DNA of 11,091 nucleotides from positions 1-11,091 of the forward strand of contig JAJYSF010000008.1 in assembly GCA_021793715.1 (NCBI GenBank), read 5' to 3'. Position numbers and translations under genes: made by a program. Below, piece after piece: positions 1 to 6,470 of the stretch; position 1 is the first letter of the stretch; each line of letters begins with the position of its first letter. The DNA comes from Actinomycetes bacterium. Lineage in GTDB: Bacteria > Actinomycetota > Actinomycetes > Actinomycetales > Microbacteriaceae. Under the pieces are notes generated by a model. That model was not told the DNA's origin, ran no database searches, and worked only from the letters and a program-made list of their open reading frames with translations.

Positions 1-201
1 TCCGATCAGGTTGCGCGGCTCGAGCAGTTCGGTGATCTGGTCCGGGGACAGGGGCGGACGCCGACCGACGTAATTGCTGCGTGGATCCATGAAGTTCCAC
101 GCCAGAAAGTACGTGATGTTGGTCGACACCACGATGATCACCAGCCACGAAACGACGCGGCGAGTCAGATATCGGAACAAGGTGTCAGTTGGCTTTCTCA
201 A
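1..201 (-). CDS. ABC transporter permease, peptide/dipeptide type (N-terminal part, cut by window edge)
   Basis: Reading the minus strand from a TTG at 201-199 gives 67 codons, open to the window edge. An Arg-rich cytoplasmic start (LFRYLTRR) leads into a hydrophobic membrane segment at about residues 16-37 (VVSWLVIIVV then TYFLAWNF), followed by MDPRSNYVGRRPPLSPDQI. This matches the N-terminus of actinobacterial DppB/OppB-like permeases, which form part of the membrane channel of peptide importers. An in-frame stop lies at 228-226, and TTG at 201 is the only start-type codon between it and the conserved region except a second TTG at 180-178. Neither has a strong Shine-Dalgarno; GAGAAAG lies about 12 bases before the second TTG. 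The gene is divergent from lepA and probably unrelated to it. The family is inferred from the first 67 residues only, so the substrate is unknown. Confidence 0.68.
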   Translation of the reverse strand, partial: MRKPTDTLFRYLTRRVVSWLVIIVVSTNITYFLAWNFMDPRSNYVGRRPPLSPDQITELLEPRNLIG

Positions 202-269
202 AGGAGCACAGGCTGAGAGGTGACTCTAACCCGCCCTCGGGCGCCTCCGCCACAGTGGGTGCCCGTGGC

Positions 270-283
270 GATAAAGCGTTATC
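270..283. repeat. Inverted repeat GATAA-N4-TTATC
   Basis: Two perfect 5-base arms (GATAA and TTATC) are separated by AGCG in the AT-rich core of the divergent intergenic region. Its size and location suit an operator or simply AT-rich promoter DNA. No T-run follows, so it is not a terminator. I do not recognise a regulator for it, and short arms of this kind can occur by chance. Confidence 0.35.
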
Positions 284-306
284 AATCTGTGTTGGTTTTT
301 ACGTTT

Positions 307-320
307 CTCTCGTATGAGAG
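307..320. repeat. Inverted repeat CTCTC-N4-GAGAG
   Basis: Perfect 5-base arms (CTCTC and GAGAG) flank GTAT. It lies 23 bases after the previous inverted repeat and 3 bases before the next. It could be an operator half-site pair or a small hairpin in a long lepA leader. No known motif is recognised. Confidence 0.33.
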
Positions 321-323
321 CCT

Positions 324-349
324 GCTGGCTGAGCAGACTGCTCACCGGC
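324..349. repeat. Perfect 7-bp palindrome within a longer bulged hairpin
   Basis: At 330-344, TGAGCAG and CTGCTCA form a perfect 7-base palindrome around a single central A, an arrangement typical of a dimeric regulator's operator. The symmetry extends outward with one unpaired C at 329: GCTGG (324-328) against CCGGC (345-349). As RNA this could fold into a stem of about 10 pairs with a bulged C and a 5-base loop (AGACT). The flank lacks a T-tract, so an intrinsic terminator is unlikely. It sits 118-132 bases before the lepA start and about 130 bases from the permease start. No known regulator motif is recognised. Confidence 0.45.
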
Positions 350-446
350 TTCGTTGCTGGTCCGTTCTAGTCTGCACACTTTTCCTGCAGATGTCATGCA
401 CACCTCGCCGTTGTGTCTTGGTCCTCATCGTTCACGGCCGGCCACG

Positions 447-452
447 TAGACT
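447..452 (+). promoter_or_regulatory. Candidate -10 element of lepA (leaderless)
   Basis: TAGACT fits the actinobacterial -10 consensus TAnnnT and lies nine bases before the lepA ATG. Transcription starting 6-9 bases after the hexamer would begin at or within a few bases of the start codon. The bases between (GTCTCAGAT for the last nine) contain no Shine-Dalgarno-like sequence, which agrees with a leaderless mRNA. No clear -35 hexamer is visible at 16-19 bases upstream. Confidence 0.5.
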
Positions 453-461
453 GTCTCAGAT

Positions 462-2312
462 ATGTCGCCCCGTGCCTCTCAGCCGCTCGCGCCTGCCGCA
501 ACGCCGCCCGAGCGACTTCGTAACTTCTGCATCATCGCCCACATCGACCACGGCAAGTCGACCCTTGCCGACCGCATGCTCCAGCTGACCGGGGTCGTGG
601 CCGATCGCGAGATGCGCGCGCAGTACCTCGACCGCATGGACATCGAGCGCGAGCGCGGCATCACGGTGAAGAGCCAGGCCGTCCGGATCCCGTGGGAGCG
701 TGGTGGCGACACGTTCGCGCTGAACATGATCGACACGCCGGGTCACGTCGACTTCAGCTACGAGGTCTCTCGCTCGCTGGCAGCCTGCGAGGGAGCGATC
801 CTGCTCGTCGACGCCGCGCAGGGCATCGAGGCGCAGACGCTCGCGAACCTGTATCTCGCCCTCGAGAACGACCTCACGATCATCCCCGTGCTGAACAAGA
901 TCGATCTTCCCGCGGCCGACCCCGAGCGGTTCGCGAAGGAGCTGGCCGACCTCATCGGCGGAGATCCGGCCGACGTGCTGCGCGTGTCGGGCAAGACCGG
1001 TCAGGGCGTCGAGGAACTTCTCGACCGCCTCGTGAGCGAGATCCCCGCGCCGACCGGCGACGCCGATGCGCCCGCTCGGGCCATGATCTTCGACTCGGTC
1101 TACGACACGTACCGCGGAGTCGTGACGTACGTGCGCATGATGGACGGCACGCTCTCACCACGCGAGCGGATCCAGATGATGTCGACGCGCACCACGCACG
1201 AGCTCCTCGAGATCGGCGTGTCGAGCCCCGAGCCGATGGAATCGAAGGGGCTCGGCGTCGGCGAGGTGGGCTACCTCATCACGGGTGTGAAGGACGTGCG
1301 GCAGTCGAAGGTCGGCGATACCATCACGGGCGCCCGCACGCCGGCGACCGAGGCGCTGCCCGGCTACGTCGAGCCGAAGCCTATGGTCTTCTCCGGCGTC
1401 TATCCGATCGACGCGAGCGACTACCCGGTGCTCCGCGACGCGCTCGACAAGCTGAAGCTCTCCGACGCGGCCCTCGTCTACGAGCCGGAGACGTCGGTCG
1501 CCCTCGGCTTCGGCTTCCGCTGCGGGTTCCTCGGTCTGCTTCACCTCGAGATCATCACCGAGCGGCTGCGCCGGGAGTTCGACCTCGACCTCATCACGAC
1601 CGCACCGAGCGTGATCTACGAGGTCGAGACGGAGTCGGGCGAGTCGATCACGGTGACGAACCCGAGCGAGTATCCCGACGGCAAACTCGCCGCCGTGACG
1701 GAACCGGTCGTCGACGCGTCGGTCCTCGCGCCGAAGGAATATGTCGGCGCGGTGATGGAGCTGTGCCAGTCGCGACGCGGGACGCTGCAGGGGATGGACT
1801 ACCTCTCGGAGGAACGCGTCGAGCTCAAGTACACGATGCCGCTCGGCGAGATCGTCTTCGACTTCTTCGACCAGCTCAAGAGCCGCACCCAGGGGTACGC
1901 GAGCTTCGATTACGAGCCGTCCGGATCCCAAGAGGCCGACCTCGTGAAGGTGGACATCCTGCTGCAGGGCGACCGCGTCGACGCCTTCAGTGCAATCGTT
2001 CACCGTGAGAAGGCGTATAGCTACGGCACGCTCATGGCCGAGCGTCTCCGCAAGCTCATCCCTCGTCAACAGTATGAGGTGCCGATCCAGGCCGCCATCG
2101 GCGCGCGGGTCATCGCACGCGAGACGATTCGTGCGATCCGTAAGGACGTGCTCGCCAAGTGCTATGGCGGTGACATCAGCCGTAAGCGCAAGCTGCTCGA
2201 GAAGCAGAAGGAAGGCAAGAAGCGCATGAAGATGGTCGGCCGCGTGGAAGTACCGCAGAATGCATTCATCGCGGCTCTCTCTGGCGACGTCGAATCGTCA
2301 GGCAAGAAGTAG
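462..2312 (+). CDS. lepA: Elongation factor 4 (LepA), ribosome back-translocase GTPase
   Basis: The 616-residue protein is full length for LepA/EF4, a translational GTPase that binds stalled ribosomes, promotes back-translocation and has been linked to 30S biogenesis. The G domain shows G1 AHIDHGKS at 26-33, switch I RGIT at 65-68, G3 DTPGHVD at 91-97 and G4 NKID at 145-148. The EF-G-like beta-barrel domain and the LepA-specific C-terminal domain follow, the latter ending in the Lys-rich [11 protein letters not shown] and the conserved [10 protein letters not shown]. The ATG at 462 gives a short extension before [11 protein letters not shown] that I recall from Microbacteriaceae LepA. TAGACT nine bases upstream and the lack of a Shine-Dalgarno suggest leaderless expression. 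The DUF1990 gene starts 24 bases downstream on the same strand. Confidence 0.98.
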   Translation: MSPRASQPLAPAATPPERLRNFCIIAHIDHGKSTLADRMLQLTGVVADREMRAQYLDRMDIERERGITVKSQAVRIPWERGGDTFALNMIDTPGHVDFSYEVSRSLAACEGAILLVDAAQGIEAQTLANLYLALENDLTIIPVLNKIDLPAADPERFAKELADLIGGDPADVLRVSGKTGQGVEELLDRLVSEIPAPTGDADAPARAMIFDSVYDTYRGVVTYVRMMDGTLSPRERIQMMSTRTTHELLEIGVSSPEPMESKGLGVGEVGYLITGVKDVRQSKVGDTITGARTPATEALPGYVEPKPMVFSGVYPIDASDYPVLRDALDKLKLSDAALVYEPETSVALGFGFRCGFLGLLHLEIITERLRREFDLDLITTAPSVIYEVETESGESITVTNPSEYPDGKLAAVTEPVVDASVLAPKEYVGAVMELCQSRRGTLQGMDYLSEERVELKYTMPLGEIVFDFFDQLKSRTQGYASFDYEPSGSQEADLVKVDILLQGDRVDAFSAIVHREKAYSYGTLMAERLRKLIPRQQYEVPIQAAIGARVIARETIRAIRKDVLAKCYGGDISRKRKLLEKQKEGKKRMKMVGRVEVPQNAFIAALSGDVESSGKK

Positions 2313-2323
2313 GTCGCGCCGGT

Positions 2324-2329
2324 TAGGGT
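2324..2329 (+). promoter_or_regulatory. Candidate -10 element (TAGGGT) of the DUF1990 gene
   Basis: TAGGGT matches TAnnnT and ends seven bases before the ATG at 2337, the same spacing seen at lepA and the HIT gene. This suggests an internal leaderless promoter just after the lepA stop. The same bases (AGGGTG, six bases before the ATG) could instead act as a Shine-Dalgarno on a lepA read-through transcript, so the role is ambiguous. Confidence 0.38.
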
Positions 2330-2336
2330 GAACAGC

Positions 2337-2978
2337 ATGCGCAGGGCGACCTTCCGAGACCAGACGGTCGACTATGCGGCGGTCGGCGCCTCCCAGGCGG
2401 CTGATCTGCTGCAGTTCCCGCCTGAGAAGTCCATTCCCGCCGTCAATTCGTGGCGGATCGGGAGCGGCGAGGAACGATTCCGCAAAGCGGCCGACGACCT
2501 GCTCTCGTGGCGCGTCCTCACGGGCGCTGGCCTGGAGCTCACCGACGTCCGCCCCTCCTCGGGGCCGGGCTACACGGGCGTGAGCTTCGCCTCGGACGGA
2601 GCGCCGGTGGCGCCGACGAAGAGCGACGCGGATCAGCCGTACACCGAAGACGGCGTGCCGTATGTCACGGCGGGGGCGACCGCGCACCTGACCGGCCGGG
2701 CACGCGGGCGCAAGGCCAACGGCGACTACCGCGTGATCTTCGTCGCGGAGGAGTCGCGGCGCACGGCGTTCGCGATCGGCACCGTCGACGCGACGATCGT
2801 CAGCGGCGAGGTGCTCTTCAGCGTCGACTGGCGCGACGACGACGAGGTCTGGTTCGAGGTGCGCGCATTCGACGTGCCGGTCGGCTGGATGTACCGGGTG
2901 TTCCGGCGACTCGTGCGGCGTCGACGCCGCCTGATGAACTCCGCCTACCTGCGTGCGGTCTCACCGCTGTTCGCGTGA
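2337..2978 (+). CDS. DUF1990 (UPF0548) family protein of unknown function
   Basis: The protein has 213 residues and no signal peptide or membrane helix. It resembles the DUF1990/UPF0548 family: a central GSGEERFRKAADDLLSW at about 42-58, then FVAEESRRTAFAIGT at 135-149, and a SGE...VWFEVRAF block at about 156-179, the family's usual C-terminal signature. A basic stretch (RRLVRRRRR) lies near residue 190-198. The ATG at 2337 is preferred because it has a TAGGGT hexamer or AGGGTG at good spacing; a GTG at 2328 would add three residues and cannot be excluded. The stop overlaps the hemW start (TGATG), which implies translational coupling. The biochemical role is unknown; the gene's position between lepA and hemW is the only clue. 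Confidence 0.85.
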   Translation: MRRATFRDQTVDYAAVGASQAADLLQFPPEKSIPAVNSWRIGSGEERFRKAADDLLSWRVLTGAGLELTDVRPSSGPGYTGVSFASDGAPVAPTKSDADQPYTEDGVPYVTAGATAHLTGRARGRKANGDYRVIFVAEESRRTAFAIGTVDATIVSGEVLFSVDWRDDDEVWFEVRAFDVPVGWMYRVFRRLVRRRRRLMNSAYLRAVSPLFA

Positions 2979-4198
2979 TGGCCGCGCGGCTCCCGCTCGG
3001 CGACCCCGCCCCACACGACGGCCTGCTGCCCCCGGCCGCGCGCGTCGATGCCGACACCGATTTCGGTGTCTACCTGCACGTTCCGTTCTGTCGCGTGCGG
3101 TGCGGGTACTGCGACTTCAACACGTACACGTCGACGGAACTGCGCGGCGCGCGTCAGGACCAATACGCCGACACGCTCCTGGACGAGGTGGCTCTGGCGC
3201 GCGACGTGCTCGCTACCGCAGGTCCGGTCCGCCCCGCCCGCACGGTCTTCTTCGGAGGAGGAACGCCGACGCTGCTGCCCGCCGGCGACCTCGCGCGGAT
3301 GCTGGACGGCGTGCGGGACGCGTTCGGCGTGCACGACGAGGCCGAGATCACGGTCGAGGCGAACCCGGACACCGTGACGGCGGACGTCGTCGACCGCCTC
3401 GCCGCGGCCGGCGTGACGCGAATGTCCGTCGGGATGCAGTCGGCCGTGCCCCACGTACTCGCTGCGCTCGACCGCACGCACGACAGGGAGAACGTCGGCA
3501 CCGCGGTCGAGCTCGCCCGTGGCGCGGGCCTCGAGGTGAGCGTGGACCTCATCTATGGGGCGCCTGGTGAGACGCTCGCCGACTGGGGCGAATCGGTCGA
3601 GACCGCGTTGTCTCATCGTCCGGATCACATCTCCGCGTATGCCCTCATCGTGGAGGAGGGCACGAAGCTGCACCGTCAGATCGCGCGCGGCGAGGTGGTC
3701 GCTCCCGACGACGATCTTCAGGCCGATATGTACGAGCTCGCGGACGAGGCGTTCCACGCCGCCGGTCTCGAGTGGTACGAAGTGTCGAACTGGTCCACCG
3801 GCGTGGGAAAGCGGTCGCGACACAATCTCGCGTACTGGCGCGGAACGGACTGGTGGGGCTTCGGTCCGGGTGCGCACAGTCACGTCGCCGGTGTGCGCTG
3901 GTGGAACGTCAAGCATCCGGCGGCGTACGCACAGCGCCTCGCTTCCGGATCCTCGCCGGCGGCGGGCCGCGAGACGCTCGACGACAGCCAGCGCGCTCTC
4001 GAGCGTGTGCTGCTGCAGACGCGGATCCGCGAGGGCATGCCGACGGCGGAACTCGCGCCGGCCGCTCGTCCGGCCGTCGCCGGTCTCGTGGCGGACGGAC
4101 TCGTCGACGGTCGCGCCGCCGTCGGGGGACGAGTCGTGCTCACGCGTCGCGGGCGTCTGCTTGCCGACGCGGTGGTGCACGCACTCACCGAGGGGTGA
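2978..4198 (+). CDS. hemW: Radical SAM heme chaperone HemW
   Basis: The 406-residue protein belongs to the HemN-like radical SAM family. The cluster motif CRVRCGYC (Cys38, Cys42, Cys45, pattern Cx3Cx2C) binds the [4Fe-4S] cluster, and GGGTPT at 93-98 is the expected SAM-binding loop. EANP (127-130), SVGMQS (150-155), a YGAPGET segment and the HemN C-terminal domain (about residue 300 on) follow. True coproporphyrinogen dehydrogenase HemN has a further Cys two residues after the cluster; here the sequence is YCDF, so HemW, which binds heme and delivers it to membrane targets, is the better call. Older annotation would say 'oxygen-independent coproporphyrinogen III oxidase'. The ATG overlaps the preceding stop. 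The frame stays open upstream to 2450, but that part is out-of-frame translation of the DUF1990 gene. Confidence 0.95.
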   Translation: MAARLPLGDPAPHDGLLPPAARVDADTDFGVYLHVPFCRVRCGYCDFNTYTSTELRGARQDQYADTLLDEVALARDVLATAGPVRPARTVFFGGGTPTLLPAGDLARMLDGVRDAFGVHDEAEITVEANPDTVTADVVDRLAAAGVTRMSVGMQSAVPHVLAALDRTHDRENVGTAVELARGAGLEVSVDLIYGAPGETLADWGESVETALSHRPDHISAYALIVEEGTKLHRQIARGEVVAPDDDLQADMYELADEAFHAAGLEWYEVSNWSTGVGKRSRHNLAYWRGTDWWGFGPGAHSHVAGVRWWNVKHPAAYAQRLASGSSPAAGRETLDDSQRALERVLLQTRIREGMPTAELAPAARPAVAGLVADGLVDGRAAVGGRVVLTRRGRLLADAVVHALTEG

Positions 4199-4209
4199 GT
4201 CCCAGCGAG

Positions 4210-4215
4210 TAGACT
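4210..4215 (+). promoter_or_regulatory. Candidate -10 element of the hrcA-dnaJ promoter
   Basis: TAGACT lies 12 bases after the hemW stop, and its last base is the first base of the CIRCE operator. The transcription start would fall around 4221-4224, inside CIRCE, so bound HrcA would directly block initiation. No good -35 hexamer is seen at 16-18 bases upstream, which falls in the hemW stop region. Confidence 0.6.
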
Positions 4216-4241
4216 TGGCACTCGAACCGAGCGAGTGCCAG
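4215..4241. promoter_or_regulatory. CIRCE operator (HrcA binding site)
   Basis: The left arm TTGGCACTC (4215-4223), nine spacer bases and the right arm GAGTGCCAG (4233-4241) match the CIRCE consensus TTAGCACTC-N9-GAGTGCTAA with one left-arm and two right-arm differences. The inner G/C change is compensated on the other side, so eight of nine base pairs of the dyad are kept. It sits 17 bases before the hrcA start and overlaps the -10. HrcA is known to bind this element and repress hrcA and chaperone genes until heat or misfolded protein titrates GroE away. Confidence 0.95.
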
Positions 4242-4245
4242 CAAC

Positions 4246-4253
4246 GAGAGGAG
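4246..4253 (+). promoter_or_regulatory. Ribosome binding site of hrcA
   Basis: GAGAGGAG, with core AGGAG at 4249-4253, lies four bases before the ATG at 4258. It is one of the clearest Shine-Dalgarno sequences in the window and fixes the hrcA start. It contrasts with lepA and the HIT gene, which have none. Confidence 0.8.
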
Positions 4254-4257
4254 CGTC

Positions 4258-5292
4258 ATGGTCAGCGATCGCGGGCTCCAGGTGCTGCGCGCCATCGTCA
4301 CTGACTATGTCGACACGCACGAACCCGTCGGCAGCAGAGCGATCGTCGATCGCCACTCGTTCGGCGTGTCCGCGGCGACGATCCGCAACGACATGGCGGC
4401 GCTTGAAGAGGAAGAGCTGATCGCGCAGCCCCACACATCGTCGGGCCGCGTGCCCACCGACAAGGGCTACAGCGAGCTCGTCGACCACCTCGCGAATCTC
4501 CGTCCGCTGTCGCCCGCTCAGCGCGGTGCGATCGAGTCGTTCCTCGCGGATCCGGCCGATCTCGATGATTTGCTCTCGCGCACCGTGCGCCTGCTGACGC
4601 AGCTCACCGGGCAGGTGGCGCTCGTGCAGTACCCGTCTTTCGCGCGCGCGACCGTGACGCACCTGCAGCTCGTCGCCCTCGACGCGCGACGGGTGCTCGT
4701 GATCATCGTGACCGACACCGGTCGTGTCTCGCAGCGACTCACCGTCATCGAGCACGATATCGACGTGCTCGCGCTCGACCGGATCCTCGCGCGGCTGCAG
4801 CCTCTGGTCGTCGGCCGGCTCGTCGGCGAGTCCGCTGACCTGGCGGCACGCGCCCAGGAGCAGGCATCCGCCACCGACGCGGGAGATGCCGGCCTGGTCG
4901 CCATCACCGCGGCGATTGCGGAAGAGCTGAACGAATTCCGCCAGAACCGCCTCGTGATGGCGGGCAGTGCGACACTTGCGCGACGCGGCGACGATTTCCG
5001 CGGCAGCATCCATCCGCTTCTCGAGGCGATCGAAGAGCAGGTGACCCTGCTGCGCCTGATGAGCGAGATGGCGGCCGATGACGACGGCCTCGCGACGAGC
5101 ATCGGACGCGAGAACGAGCCGTTCGGGCTCGGCGAGGCGTCGATCGTGGCGAGCGAGTACGACGCGACCGTCGGGCGCGCCCGCGTCGGGCTCATGGGGC
5201 CGACGCGCATGGACTATCCCCGCAACCTGGCCTCGGCCCGCGCGGTCGCGCGGTACCTCACCAGGGTGCTCGAAGAGGACGAGAGCCGCTGA
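4258..5292 (+). CDS. hrcA: Heat-inducible transcriptional repressor HrcA
   Basis: The 344-residue protein has HrcA's usual length and layout. An N-terminal winged helix-turn-helix spans about residues 1-75 (VGSRAIVDRHSFGVSAATIR at 24-43, then HTSSGRVPTDKGY at 59-71, the HrcA wing signature). A GAF-like dimerisation domain with an inserted segment follows, and the protein ends with the conserved MGPTRMDYPRN near residue 315. It represses CIRCE-bearing promoters and needs GroEL to stay active. A CIRCE site lies between its -10 and its start codon, so it regulates itself. dnaJ begins 61 bases downstream without an obvious promoter between, as in the typical actinobacterial hrcA-dnaJ2 operon. Confidence 0.97.
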   Translation: MVSDRGLQVLRAIVTDYVDTHEPVGSRAIVDRHSFGVSAATIRNDMAALEEEELIAQPHTSSGRVPTDKGYSELVDHLANLRPLSPAQRGAIESFLADPADLDDLLSRTVRLLTQLTGQVALVQYPSFARATVTHLQLVALDARRVLVIIVTDTGRVSQRLTVIEHDIDVLALDRILARLQPLVVGRLVGESADLAARAQEQASATDAGDAGLVAITAAIAEELNEFRQNRLVMAGSATLARRGDDFRGSIHPLLEAIEEQVTLLRLMSEMAADDDGLATSIGRENEPFGLGEASIVASEYDATVGRARVGLMGPTRMDYPRNLASARAVARYLTRVLEEDESR

Positions 5293-5326
5293 CCGCGGCC
5301 TCACACGACCGACACGAGGCAGAACA

Positions 5327-5350
5327 CGCGGGAACCCCGCGGAAAGGTGA
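5327..5350 (+). promoter_or_regulatory. GC hairpin next to the dnaJ ribosome binding site
   Basis: CGCGGG (5327-5332) and CCCGCG (5336-5341) form a perfect 6-bp stem with loop AAC. It ends one base before GAAAGGTGA (5342-5350), the Shine-Dalgarno region of dnaJ, which sits three bases before the GTG start at 5354. The hairpin could expose, protect or tune the binding site, or stabilise the processed dnaJ mRNA. No U-tract follows, so it is not a terminator. The ribosome site itself is convincing; a function for the hairpin is speculative. Confidence 0.5.
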
Positions 5351-5353
5351 CCT

Positions 5354-6463
5354 GTGACAGACCACTACGACGTGCTGGGCGTTTCACGCGAGGCGAGCGC
5401 CGAGGAGATCAAGAAGGCGTACCGCAAGCTCGCGCGGCGCCTCCACCCGGATGTGAACGCGACGCCGGAGGCGGCGGAGGAGTTCAAGAACGTCACTCAC
5501 GCGTACGAGGTGCTGAGCGATCCCGAACAGCGTCGCCGCTACGACATGGGCGGCGACGACCAGATGGGCGGATTCGGCGGCTTCGGCGGCTTCGGCGACG
5601 TCTTCGAGGCGTTCTTCGGAGCAGCCGGCGGGGGCGGTCGGCAAGGGCGGCCGCGGTCCCGCCGCGCGAAGGGCGAGGACGCACTTGTGCGGCTCTCGCT
5701 CGAGCTGGGTGACGTCGTGTTCGGCACGCGCCGCGAGGTCGAGATCGATACTGCCGTGCTCTGCGACACCTGCCAGGGTTCCTGCTGCCAGCCCGGCACC
5801 GAGCCCGAGCGCTGCGACGTCTGCGGCGGCTCCGGTCACGTCCAGCGTCAGGTGCGCAGCCTGCTCGGCAACGTCGTCACGCAGCAGCCGTGCGGATCCT
5901 GCCAGGGTTTCGGCACCCGCATCCCGCATCCGTGCACGACCTGCCAGGGCCAGGGGCGCGTGCGCTCGCGCCGCACGGTCGGCCTCGACATCCCCGCCGG
6001 GGTCGAGACGGGGCTTCGTCTGCAGCTGCCTGGTTCGGGCGAGGTCGGTCCCGCCGGCGGCCCGAACGGCGACCTGTACGTGGAGGTCCACGTCGAACCG
6101 CACGCTGTCTTCAGCCGCGAGGGTGACGACCTCCTCGCGACGCTCGAGGTGTCGATGACCGACGCGATTCTCGGAACCACCACCTCGATCGACGGACTGG
6201 ACGGCGCCGTGGATCTTGAGATCCGACCGGGCATCCAGTCGGGGGACGTGCTCAAGATCGCAGATCGCGGCATCACGGGTCTGCGCTCGAAGCGGCGCGG
6301 TGACCTGCGGGTCGCCGTGCAGGTCGTGACGCCGACGAAGGTCGACCACAAGACGCGGCAGCTCGTCGAGGAACTGGCTACCCGCACGAAGGCGCCGGAC
6401 CCCCGGCTGGCGGAGCACCAGCAGGGTCTGTTCTCGAAGCTCCGCGACCGGTTCCGCGCCTGA
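5354..6463 (+). CDS. dnaJ: Type I DnaJ co-chaperone (DnaJ2)
   Basis: The 369-residue Hsp40 stimulates DnaK ATPase and delivers unfolded clients. A J domain (about 1-65) carries HPD at 31-33, followed by a short Gly/Phe region (67-96) with three GGF repeats, four zinc motifs starting at Cys137, Cys154, Cys180 and Cys194, and the two C-terminal substrate domains. Oddly, the first zinc motif reads CDTCQGSC followed by another Cys, where CxxCxGxG is canonical, so the domain has ten cysteines instead of eight. The metal ligands Cys137, 140, 194 and 197 remain. GTG is the start, backed by AAAGGTGA upstream and the conserved DHYDVLGV. It lies 61 bases after hrcA, not beside dnaK-grpE, which suggests the HrcA-controlled DnaJ2 paralogue common in actinobacteria. 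Confidence 0.96.
   Translation: MTDHYDVLGVSREASAEEIKKAYRKLARRLHPDVNATPEAAEEFKNVTHAYEVLSDPEQRRRYDMGGDDQMGGFGGFGGFGDVFEAFFGAAGGGGRQGRPRSRRAKGEDALVRLSLELGDVVFGTRREVEIDTAVLCDTCQGSCCQPGTEPERCDVCGGSGHVQRQVRSLLGNVVTQQPCGSCQGFGTRIPHPCTTCQGQGRVRSRRTVGLDIPAGVETGLRLQLPGSGEVGPAGGPNGDLYVEVHVEPHAVFSREGDDLLATLEVSMTDAILGTTTSIDGLDGAVDLEIRPGIQSGDVLKIADRGITGLRSKRRGDLRVAVQVVTPTKVDHKTRQLVEELATRTKAPDPRLAEHQQGLFSKLRDRFRA
5567..5593 (+). repeat. Three tandem 9-bp repeats coding Gly-Gly-Phe in dnaJ
   Basis: GGCGGATTC followed by two copies of GGCGGCTTC encode three Gly-Gly-Phe units in the DnaJ G/F linker. Length variation here would stay in frame. Such repeats are normal for this linker. Confidence 0.7.
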
Positions 6464-6470
6464 GACGCCG

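Larger units (their letters stand above)
202..461. promoter_or_regulatory. Divergent intergenic region between the ABC permease gene and lepA
   Basis: This 260-bp stretch separates two divergently oriented genes and is the only sizeable non-coding region in the window. Its centre (about 268-320) is clearly more AT-rich than the flanking genes, as expected of promoter DNA. It holds three inverted repeats (270-283, 307-320, 324-349) and a TAGACT -10-like hexamer near lepA (447-452). On the minus strand, TAGAGT at 228-223 could be a weak -10 for the permease gene, 21 bases before its TTG. No -35 hexamer close to TTGACA at proper spacing is visible for either gene. An open frame runs through from 220 into lepA, but its composition (many Arg, Pro and Ser) does not look like a protein. 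Confidence 0.55.

Noticed and set aside
324..349. Intrinsic terminator for either flanking gene
   Set aside because: The stem has no T-tract on either side, and it lies between two gene starts, where no transcript should end.
220..588. Plus-strand open frame running through the intergenic region into lepA
   Set aside because: It overlaps lepA out of frame by more than 120 bases, has no Shine-Dalgarno, and its product (Arg, Ser and Pro rich) has no recognisable feature.
692..2008. 438-codon alternate-frame product within lepA
   Set aside because: It is a +2 shadow of lepA, extremely Arg-rich, with no domain.
2450..2977. N-terminal extension of hemW to an ATG at 2450
   Set aside because: The added 176 residues are an out-of-frame reading of the DUF1990 gene and have no HemW similarity; the ATG at 2978 gives a normal length.
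2978..4198. Coproporphyrinogen III dehydrogenase (HemN) as identity of the radical SAM protein
   Set aside because: The extra Cys found in true HemN after the Cx3Cx2C motif is missing (YCDF), which fits HemW.
3880..5304. Minus-strand open frame (474 codons) opposite hrcA and the end of hemW
   Set aside because: It spans two well-supported plus-strand genes and the CIRCE promoter, has no recognisable motif and no ribosome site; it is a GC-rich shadow.
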